Of a DNA stretch of 12,000 nt, positions 6,704 to 12,000 are shown one piece after another; within the stretch, counting starts at the first letter, position 1; each line of letters begins with the position of its first letter. The stretch comes from an uncultured Lentisphaeria bacterium. Its GTDB lineage: Bacteria > Verrucomicrobiota > Lentisphaeria > JABSQK01 > CAJWLW01. The stretch lies in contig CAJWLW010000126.1 in NCBI GenBank assembly GCA_913042885.1, positions 1 through 12,000 of the forward strand, in the 5' to 3' direction. Both the position numbers and the translations under genes were made by a program. The notes under the pieces were generated by a model that worked only from the letters and a program-made list of their open reading frames with translations, was not told the origin of the DNA and ran no database searches.

Positions 6704-8085
6704 CAGTATGGTGCGGCGAGAAGGCGCCGAAAAGTTTCGATCTTGCTGTCGAGCTCGGCCCATTCTCTGGCAGCGACAGAGCCGTCGACAATTCCGGCTC
6801 CGGCGAACAGTGACAGTGCGTCGTTCTGGTAAAGTGCGGATCGGATGCCGACTGCGAACTCCGCATTGTCGCGATCGATCCAGCCGACGGGTGCGGCGTA
6901 GGCACCGCGGCAAAATGGTTCGAATTCCTTGATCCAGGACAGTGCCGTATTGCGCGGGCTGCCGCCGACTGCGGGGGTCGGATGCAGTGCCGCGAGGATG
7001 TCGGCGTCCGAGACTTCGGCGCCGAGGCCGGTGTCGAAGTGTTGCTGCAGATGCTGAATACTTGCCAGCCGCAGCAGCGTTGGTTCATCAAAATCGGTAG
7101 ATTCACCCAGGAGCACCAGGCGTTCGCGGATGTGTTCGGCGACGAACCGGTGCTCGCGCCTGTCCTTTTCTGAGGCCAGCAGTTCCCGGCCCAGCGTCAG
7201 GTCTTCGTTCTGGGATTCACCGCGCGGCTGCGTCCCGGCGATGGCTTCGCAGGTAAGCTGACGGCCGATGCGGCGATACAGCAGTTCCGGCGTGGCGCCG
7301 AAGAATGCGATGTCTCGGCGCGGCTGGAAGCAGAACAGGAAGCAGTGATGCGTGTCTTCGCGCAACCCGTGCAGCAGTGCTGGCGCGGCCAGCGATCCGT
7401 CGAGGTGGAATATCGTCTGGCGCGCCAACACGACCTTGTCGAAATGGCCGCGTGAAATAGCCTCGAGTGCGGCCTCGACGTTGTGCGTCCAGTCCTTGAG
7501 CCCCGGTGTGTCGTCACGGGTGAGCACGGCGGGCAGTCGCATATCTGCCGTAGCGGCGGGATGGCGGATGGCATCGAGATCGTTGAGGGCCGACTGGATG
7601 TCGTCGAAGGTGAGGCCGTTGCTGTCGCAGCGGAGGTTGCAGGCGAGGTGTTGCACGCCGTTTTCGGCGATGACCTCGAACCGCGGGACGATGAATCGGC
7701 CACGGCCGTACCACTCCCAGTCGGTGTCGTTTTGGGTAGCGTCGCGGCCGTCGAAGCTGAAGCCGCCGAGCCAGCGCGTGCCATTGTCGGTGGTGAGTTG
7801 CGAACGCAGGCGTTGAAGCATCTCGCTGGTATCGGTGCTGGTGGGTTCCTGGGCGGCGATGCCGACGCCGGCGATTTCGAGGCGGCGCTCACGGTCGCAC
7901 CAGTAGGTCTTGACGTCGTGCGGCTGGACCGCGAGCCAGGTCAGCGGGTCGGTCGGTCGGATATCGACGGTGACACGCACCAGGGAGGGGCCTGCGGCGG
8001 CTTTGTCGCCGTTGCTGGTGAGCAGCTGCTGAATCTTTTCGGCCAGCTGAAATTTTTCCTGTACCGGTTCCTGGACGAGGTCCAT
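6703..8085 (-). CDS. menF: MenF, menaquinone-specific isochorismate synthase
   Basis: A 460-residue chorismate-utilising enzyme that isomerises chorismate to isochorismate, the entry step of menaquinone synthesis. Lys217 in HFDKVVLARQTIF matches the general base of the family. Glu267 in FFGATPELL matches the general acid. CEAIAGTQPRG (279-289), SEKDRREHRFV (305-315), LHPTPAVGGSPR (368-379), APVGWID (398-404), and AGAGIVDGSVAAREWAELDSK (split here as AGAGIVDGS, 428-436, and REWAELDSK, 440-448) are the usual chorismate-binding and Mg-binding stretches. The N-terminal 170 residues are divergent, as is common. Its neighbour menD makes menaquinone, rather than siderophore (EntC) or salicylate, the likely pathway. 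The gene starts three bases after ubiE and its stop overlaps the menD start. Only a weak AGGG lies well upstream of the ATG, so its translation may depend on ubiE. Confidence 0.95.
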   Translation of the reverse strand: MDLVQEPVQEKFQLAEKIQQLLTSNGDKAAAGPSLVRVTVDIRPTDPLTWLAVQPHDVKTYWCDRERRLEIAGVGIAAQEPTSTDTSEMLQRLRSQLTTDNGTRWLGGFSFDGRDATQNDTDWEWYGRGRFIVPRFEVIAENGVQHLACNLRCDSNGLTFDDIQSALNDLDAIRHPAATADMRLPAVLTRDDTPGLKDWTHNVEAALEAISRGHFDKVVLARQTIFHLDGSLAAPALLHGLREDTHHCFLFCFQPRRDIAFFGATPELLYRRIGRQLTCEAIAGTQPRGESQNEDLTLGRELLASEKDRREHRFVAEHIRERLVLLGESTDFDEPTLLRLASIQHLQQHFDTGLGAEVSDADILAALHPTPAVGGSPRNTALSWIKEFEPFCRGAYAAPVGWIDRDNAEFAVGIRSALYQNDALSLFAGAGIVDGSVAAREWAELDSKIETFRRLLAAPY

Positions 8086-8088
8086 AAT

Positions 8089-8814
8089 CTACTTGACGCC
8101 CTGGTAGACAGTCGCAACGCCGAACGTCAATGGCGTTGCAGTCACCGAACTGAAACCGTTATCCGTCATCAGCTTGCCAAAGGCGGCGCCGTACGGAAAG
8201 GTTTCGACGGTTTCATTGAGGTATTGATAGGCGTAGGAATCTCCGGAGATCAACCCACCGATTTTCGGTAAAATATTCCTGAAATAGAAAAGATAAAGCC
8301 GCCGCAACAGCCGGTTGGCGGGCAGCGAGAATTCCAGAATAACGGCCTGACCGCCCGGTCGCAGGACTCTGGCGATTTCGCTGAGACCGCGGGCGGTCTC
8401 GGCGACGTTACGAATGCCGAAGGTGATAGTTGCCAGGCAGATTGACTGGGAACGCACTGGCAGTTCCAGAGCGTCGCCAAGAACCAAAGCCATTTTGTCG
8501 GCATCGGGATGGCCGTGGATCTTTGGGGCCCCGTTGGCCAGCATTTGCGGCGAGCGGTCGACGCCGATAGCGGTTTCTATTTCCGGCATCCGGTTACACA
8601 TGGCGAGCAGTTGGTCGCCGGTGCCGGTGGCGATATCGAGCACGTGCCGGCCGCCGGTCCTGGCCAGACGCCGGGCGACCATGCGTCGCCACAGGATGTC
8701 CTGTCCCAGCGACAGGAGGTGGTTAAGCAGGTCGTAACGATGCGCGATGCGATCGAACATGCGCCAGACATCGTTGCGTGACGGCGTTTCCGGCTTGGCT
8801 TTTGGGGCGTTCAT
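8089..8814 (-). CDS. menG: UbiE/MenG, demethylmenaquinone methyltransferase
   Basis: An SAM-dependent C-methyltransferase of the UbiE/COQ5 family, which converts demethylmenaquinone to menaquinone, the last step of the pathway. The protein has 241 residues from the ATG at 8814. The first family signature runs from HRYDLLNHLLSLGQD (25-39) to WRR, the SAM-binding motif I is VLDIATGTGD (58-67), and the acidic GVDRSPQML follows. TFGIRNV (131-137) and the second signature LRPGGQAVILEFS (151-163) are clear. There is no sign of a ubiquinone pathway here, so the MenG role is preferred. It is the first gene of the menG-menF-menD operon. The start is not settled: a TTG at 8826 in the same frame has AGG five bases before it, whereas the ATG at 8814 has no ribosome site and may be leaderless. 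Confidence 0.95.
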   Translation of the reverse strand: MNAPKAKPETPSRNDVWRMFDRIAHRYDLLNHLLSLGQDILWRRMVARRLARTGGRHVLDIATGTGDQLLAMCNRMPEIETAIGVDRSPQMLANGAPKIHGHPDADKMALVLGDALELPVRSQSICLATITFGIRNVAETARGLSEIARVLRPGGQAVILEFSLPANRLLRRLYLFYFRNILPKIGGLISGDSYAYQYLNETVETFPYGAAFGKLMTDNGFSSVTATPLTFGVATVYQGVK

Positions 8815-8822
8815 AATAAGTA

Positions 8823-8851
8823 ACAATAGTGCCTGATGCCGATCATTTCGA
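8823..8851 (-). promoter_or_regulatory. Weak promoter candidate for the menG-menF-menD operon
   Basis: On the - strand, TCGAAA (8851-8846) and TATTGT (8828-8823) are 17 bases apart, each matching consensus at four of six positions. Transcription would start near 8816, only a couple of bases before the ATG at 8814, so the mRNA would be leaderless. This promoter would not be compatible with the alternative TTG start at 8826. Confidence 0.25.
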
Positions 8852-8866
8852 CCGGTGACCCCGGTC
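8850..8866. promoter_or_regulatory. Perfect inverted repeat in the divergent intergenic region
   Basis: GACCGG and CCGGTC (8850-8855 and 8861-8866) flank five bases between the divergent menG and yjbQ genes. It abuts the candidate menG -35. It could be an operator for a regulator of either gene, or chance in GC-rich DNA. No known operator consensus is recognised. Confidence 0.25.
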
Positions 8867-8878
8867 TTGCCGGTATGC

Positions 8879-8906
8879 TTGCAAATGGTCGATGATCCCG
8901 TATTCT
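8879..8906 (+). promoter_or_regulatory. Promoter candidate for the yjbQ-rph gene run
   Basis: TTGCAA (8879-8884) and TATTCT (8901-8906) are 16 bases apart, each matching the sigma70 consensus at four of six positions. Transcription would begin around 8912-8914, three to five bases before the ATG at 8917. This agrees with the lack of any Shine-Dalgarno sequence before that start. Confidence 0.4.
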
Positions 8907-8916
8907 AACCTGACCA

Positions 8917-9345
8917 ATGACAGAATGGCTGCAAAAGACGTTTACCCTGTTGCGATACCGCCGCGGTTTCCACCTCGTCACTGGCGAGATCGAGCAGCAG
9001 GTGCCGGAACTGGGGGATTTTAAAGTCGGTATCGCACAGGTGTTCATCCACCACACGTCGGCGAGTCTGACCTTGAACGAAAACGCCGACCCGACAGTGC
9101 GTACCGATTTCGAGAGTCATTTCAACGCGATGGTTCCCGAAGACGTGCCATATTATCGGCATACCAGTGAAGGTTCGGACGACATGCCAGCGCACTTGAA
9201 GGCAGCTCTTTTGGGGAGTTCCCTGATGATACCGATCGACAACGGCCGTTTCCTCGTGGGTACCTGGCAGGGCATTTACCTTTGCGAACACCGCAACCAC
9301 GCTTTCGGCCGCACCATCACCGTCACCGTTTCGGGACAAAAGTAA
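8917..9345 (+). CDS. yjbQ: YjbQ family protein (UPF0047; secondary thiamine-phosphate synthase family)
   Basis: A 142-residue protein of the small, widely conserved YjbQ/UPF0047 family, full length. The family hallmarks are all present: KTFTLLRYRRGFHLVTGEI near the N-terminus, HHTSASLTLNENADPTVR (45-62), the signature GSDDMPAHLKAALLG (86-100), and GTWQGIYLCEHR (115-126). The conserved His, Asp and Glu residues suggest a metal-linked active site. In E. coli, YjbQ shows weak thiamine-phosphate synthase activity, but its main role is not settled. The start is the ATG at 8917, with the N-terminus matching the family; no ribosome site precedes it. The next gene, rph, begins nine bases after the stop and uses a ribosome site overlapping it, so the two are co-transcribed. 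Confidence 0.95.
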   Translation: MTEWLQKTFTLLRYRRGFHLVTGEIEQQVPELGDFKVGIAQVFIHHTSASLTLNENADPTVRTDFESHFNAMVPEDVPYYRHTSEGSDDMPAHLKAALLGSSLMIPIDNGRFLVGTWQGIYLCEHRNHAFGRTITVTVSGQK

Positions 9346-9354
9346 GGACAGATT

Positions 9355-10071
9355 ATGAGCAGATGCGACGGCAGGACGCCGGATCAGATACGGCCGACGA
9401 GCTTCGAGTTGGATTTTCAGGTGAACGCCCTGGCATCGGTGCTGGTGACCTGCGGCAAGACGCGGGTGATTTGTTCGGTTTCCGATGTGAAGCATGTGCC
9501 GCGTTGGATGAAGGAGCAGAAGGTGCCGGGCGGCTGGATGACCAGTGAGTATCGCATGCTGCCGGCGGCGGGTGACCGGCGCAAGTCGCGGGATAACGGC
9601 CGGCCGGACGGGCGCGCGACGGAGATTCAACGGTTGATTGGCCGTTCGCTGCGGGCCGTTGTCGACCTTTCGAAGGTCGGGCAGCGGACGCTGTATGTGG
9701 ACTGCGACGTTCTCGACGCTGACGGCGGCACTCGCTGTGCCAGCATTAACGGTGCGAGCGTTGCGCTGCAACTGGCCATGAAGCGGCTGTTCGCGGCCGG
9801 CGATATTTCATCGCTGCCGATCAACGAGCCGCTGGGTGCTGTCAGCGTCGGGTTGTGCGGCGGCGAGGGGTTGCTCGACCTGTGCTATGAGGAGGATTCC
9901 GGCGCCGATGTGGACATGAACATTGTGATGACCGGCAGTGGCAAATTCATCGAAGTGCAGGGCACAGCGGAAGCCGATCCGTTCTCGAGACAGGAGTTGG
10001 ATCAGATGCTGGCTTTGGCGCGGACAGGGATTGAGGAAATCCTTGTGTTGCAGAAGGAGGCGCTGCAATAG
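9355..10071 (+). CDS. rph: Ribonuclease PH
   Basis: A phosphate-dependent 3'-5' exoribonuclease that trims tRNA 3' ends and acts on structured RNA, working as a hexamer in the cytoplasm. The 238 residues match the family length with no fused nucleotide pyrophosphatase domain. RCDGRTPDQIRP opens the protein. Arg87 in GRPDGRATEIQRLIGRSLR and Thr126-Arg127 in DADGGTRCASI form the phosphate site. The acidic pair Asp181 and Asp187 in YEEDSGADVDMN is the catalytic metal site, and IEVQGTAEADPFS follows. A small divergence is GWMTSEYRMLP (60-70), where most relatives have GW-TAEYGMLPR. The ribosome site AAGGA (9344-9348) overlaps the yjbQ stop and is six bases before the ATG. Confidence 0.96.
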   Translation: MSRCDGRTPDQIRPTSFELDFQVNALASVLVTCGKTRVICSVSDVKHVPRWMKEQKVPGGWMTSEYRMLPAAGDRRKSRDNGRPDGRATEIQRLIGRSLRAVVDLSKVGQRTLYVDCDVLDADGGTRCASINGASVALQLAMKRLFAAGDISSLPINEPLGAVSVGLCGGEGLLDLCYEEDSGADVDMNIVMTGSGKFIEVQGTAEADPFSRQELDQMLALARTGIEEILVLQKEALQ

Positions 10072-10083
10072 CCTGGAGCGAAG

Positions 10084-10803
10084 ATGGGGCGGTTGGGGAT
10101 TATTTCGATGGTGTTCTGCCTGGGGTTGGTGGCGTCGGCGAACGACGTTGACCGATTACTCGGGTTGGCGGCGGAGTTGCGGCAATTGCGTACAGAGCGG
10201 CAAGCGCTCGATTCGCAGTGGCATGAGCAGCGGCAGCACCTCAAGCTGGAAATTGAGATTGCCGAGGAGGAGCTGGAGCGGTCCCAGGCAAGCCTCGAAG
10301 AGGTCCAGCAGCAATTTGCCGCTAAGGTCCGCGAGCTGGACCAGCTTGCTACGCAACGAAAAGCAGCCAGTGCCGAACAGGAGACGCTGGAGTTTTCGGT
10401 GTCCAGTTGGACGGATGCTTTCGACCGGACTATTGACGCCTGTCCCATCCTTTTCGGCAGCACTGAGACCGCACCGGTTTTGGCCGGCGAGTCATTGGCG
10501 GACCGTCTTGCTGTCTTTTTCAACAACTACCTGATGCTTGCTGAAAACGTCACGGTTTGCGAAGTTCGCAAAGCGGAGATCACCACGGACGGTGTCGCCA
10601 GGCGCGTTGATCTTTTACGCCTGGGCGGCGTCTACGAATATTACGTCACGCCGGACGGCGCCTGCGCGATGCGCGACAACAGCGGTGTCTGGGTGCCGCT
10701 TGATGACGACTGGACAGCATATCTGCGTGCGACGATGCGTGTGGTGCGCCGTGAGGTGCCGGCGCGGGTGATTGTCGTTCCAACCGGAACATTGTCGCAA
10801 TGA
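10084..10803 (+). CDS. Exported coiled-coil protein, DUF3450-like, partner of the ExbB-type channel
   Basis: A 239-residue protein with a signal peptide at 1-19 (cleavage after VASA). A long charged coiled coil spans about 21-105, rich in Glu, Gln, Arg and Leu (ELRQLRTERQALDSQ, EEELERSQASLEEVQQQF). A compact C-terminal domain at about 135-215 contains ESLADRLAVFFNNYLMLAENV and a beta region ending LRLGGVYEYYVTPDGACAM and SGVWVPLDDDW. This layout is that of DUF3450 proteins, which lie beside ExbB/ExbD/TonB2 genes in several Gram-negative groups and probably act in the periplasm with the proton channel. GGAG (10075-10078) is five bases before the ATG. The stop overlaps the next start as ATGA, which supports one functional unit. 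The family call comes from architecture and context, not from a search. Confidence 0.82.
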   Translation: MGRLGIISMVFCLGLVASANDVDRLLGLAAELRQLRTERQALDSQWHEQRQHLKLEIEIAEEELERSQASLEEVQQQFAAKVRELDQLATQRKAASAEQETLEFSVSSWTDAFDRTIDACPILFGSTETAPVLAGESLADRLAVFFNNYLMLAENVTVCEVRKAEITTDGVARRVDLLRLGGVYEYYVTPDGACAMRDNSGVWVPLDDDWTAYLRATMRVVRREVPARVIVVPTGTLSQ

Positions 10804-12000
10804 AGCTGGGATGTGTACTGCTTTGTTGCCTGGTCGCTGTTCTGGCACATGCCGGCGCTACCGACGTTGCTGCCGGTATCGAGCAGTTACAGGCTCAGAT
10901 AGAGGCGGAACGTCAGGCCCTGGCCGAGTACCGCAACAAGGTGGATGAAACCAGGCAGGCGAGCCACAAATCCCTGCAGGATCTGCGACGGGAATTGCGT
11001 CGCATTGCAACCGCACATCAGGACACGAGGTCTGCGGTCAACCAGCGCCGTCAAGATTTGAGGACTGCACGGGCTGAGTTGCAGCAGTGGAAGACGCAGC
11101 GGCAGAAGATTGTCGAAATTCTGAACTATCAGCTCAGTGAACTCGGCAAACTGTATCCCTTGCTGCAGGGTGTCAGCGGACCCGACGCGGCGCTGCTGTT
11201 GCCGGAGCAGTTCGCTGCTGCTGCGCCTTTGCAAAGTGGCGGCGAGACTTTGCACGAGGCGTATGCGTCATACTTGAAAGCCGCGACGGTGGCGGTGCGG
11301 ACGAAGCTGCAGACCTATAATCAGGACGGCGAGCCGAGAGAAGCCGAGAGTGTACGGGTCGGTTTGCTTGGTGGCATTGCGGTGGACGATGGACTGACCG
11401 GCGTATTGCAATTGAGCCCGTCGGGCGGACTGCCGACCGTTGTGTCGCGTTTACCCCTCGCCTATCGCAAGGTTCTCGATGGCGCGATGCAGGCGGATCC
11501 TGTGCCCGTAGTGTTGGACGTGTCCGGCGGCATGGCGTTGGAAGGCCTGCAGCGGCGCAAGACGTTTCGCGGCTACTTCAAGGCCGGCGGCATTGTGATG
11601 TATCCGCTGGCTGCCATTGCGCTGCTGGCGTTGCTGATGGTGATTGAGCGCGGCATCGTTTACTGCCGTCTGTCGCGCGGTCACGCACGAACCTGTGGAG
11701 CGATCGCCGATGAGCTGAAGTCTGGTACTGCGGAAGCCGTCGTCTCGGTCAAGCAGGCGCCTGCGCCGATGGCGCGGTTGTGGACGCGCGGTGTCGAAGC
11801 GCTGCAACGCGGCGGCGAGGACGTCGAGGAAGCCATGCAGGAGGCGATCATCGGCGAGTTGCCGGGGCTCGAGAAGCATTTGAGCAGTCTGGCGGTTTTT
11901 GCGGCGATCGCGCCGTTGCTCGGGTTGCTCGGCACTGTTGGCGGCATGATCAAGACGTTCGAGGTGATCACCCAACACGGCACTGGGAATGCACGACTTC
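10800..12000 (+). CDS. ExbB/TolQ/MotA-family proton channel protein with long exported N-terminal region (partial, 3' end outside window)
   Basis: The frame is open from the ATG at 10800 to the window edge (400 residues). A signal peptide lies at 1-18, then a coiled coil at about 25-115, and a globular part at about 125-240 whose VRVGLLGGIAVDDGLTGVLQ resembles the DUF3450-like domain of the preceding protein. The first membrane helix of the channel is at about 263-284 (GGIVMYPLAAIALLALLMVI), and a cytoplasmic helical loop runs through 285-360. A second helix carries the ExbB/TolQ hallmark APLLGLLGTVGGMIKTF (371-387). The third helix should lie outside the window. With ExbD it would use the proton gradient to drive TonB-like transport. 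The large periplasmic N-terminus is far longer than in TolQ or E. coli ExbB but is known in TonB2-type systems. Overlap with the upstream stop as ATGA implies coupled translation. Confidence 0.93.
   Translation, partial: MKLGCVLLCCLVAVLAHAGATDVAAGIEQLQAQIEAERQALAEYRNKVDETRQASHKSLQDLRRELRRIATAHQDTRSAVNQRRQDLRTARAELQQWKTQRQKIVEILNYQLSELGKLYPLLQGVSGPDAALLLPEQFAAAAPLQSGGETLHEAYASYLKAATVAVRTKLQTYNQDGEPREAESVRVGLLGGIAVDDGLTGVLQLSPSGGLPTVVSRLPLAYRKVLDGAMQADPVPVVLDVSGGMALEGLQRRKTFRGYFKAGGIVMYPLAAIALLALLMVIERGIVYCRLSRGHARTCGAIADELKSGTAEAVVSVKQAPAPMARLWTRGVEALQRGGEDVEEAMQEAIIGELPGLEKHLSSLAVFAAIAPLLGLLGTVGGMIKTFEVITQHGTGNARL

Noticed and set aside
6704..6913. N-terminal extension of MenD from an upstream start at 6913
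   Set aside because: The added 70 residues are an Arg-rich shadow of menF. MenD homologues begin near the ATG at 6703, which overlaps the menF stop.
7483..8271. Long + strand open frame opposite menF and menG
   Set aside because: Val/Gly/Ala/Glu-rich shadow translation that runs across two confirmed genes and their junction.
10887..11255. - strand open frames opposite the exbB-like gene (also 11451-11978)
   Set aside because: The + strand carries clear signal peptide, coiled-coil and ExbB/TolQ motifs throughout, so the opposite frames are shadows.
1..12000. Mobile elements, CRISPR arrays, phage or defence genes, tRNA or rRNA
   Set aside because: I saw no transposase or integrase motifs, no spaced direct repeats and no RNA gene signatures. 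Gene order and composition look like stable chromosome.

Overview
The window is a compact, GC-rich stretch of bacterial chromosome. I see no mobile element, CRISPR array, tRNA or rRNA. It carries eleven genes: eight on the + strand before and after a three-gene block on the - strand, with the first and last genes cut by the window edges. The organism looks Gram-negative: it has a TolQ/ExbB-type proton channel with a large exported N-terminal region, and secreted or periplasmic proteins. It makes menaquinone by the classical isochorismate/o-succinylbenzoate route. A DUF3450-like partner beside an ExbB with a long N-terminus, and a lone thioredoxin-TPR protein, would fit the PVC group (Verrucomicrobiota, Kiritimatiellota, Lentisphaerota) or another deep Gram-negative lineage. 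This placement is inference only, and I cannot fix the phylum from the sequence.

Left part, + strand (1-4997). The tail of an unrecognised gene overlaps by four bases a secreted subtilisin-family (S8) protease that has a propeptide-like domain and a C-terminal Ig-like/CARDB-like domain. After a 190-200 bp gap with a good extended -10 promoter comes a conserved-looking gene of unknown function (2018-2713). Next is a two-gene unit: an exported thioredoxin-fold protein with a CGYC motif and TPR repeats, which overlaps by one base (TGATG) a PfkB-family sugar or nucleoside kinase.

Middle part, - strand (5051-8814). This is a menaquinone operon transcribed in the order ubiE/menG - menF - menD. MenF (isochorismate synthase) and MenD (SEPHCHC synthase) are consecutive enzymes and share a TGATG stop/start overlap. 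MenG performs the last methylation. The remaining men genes (menH, menC, menE, menB, menA) are not in the window.

Right part, + strand (8917-12000). A divergent intergenic region of about 100 bp separates ubiE from a run of four closely packed genes: a YjbQ-family protein, RNase PH, a secreted coiled-coil DUF3450-like protein, and an ExbB/TolQ-like channel protein with its own signal peptide, coiled coil and DUF3450-like region. The last gene runs off the right edge. This arrangement resembles the start of a TonB/ExbB/ExbD energy-transduction cluster, so ExbD, TonB and TPR genes would be expected just beyond the window.

Most of the window is ordinary housekeeping sequence. The points most worth a second look are the unknown gene at 2018 with its displaced Shine-Dalgarno sequence, the apparently leaderless divergent pair at 8814/8917, and the likely duplication relationship between the last two genes.
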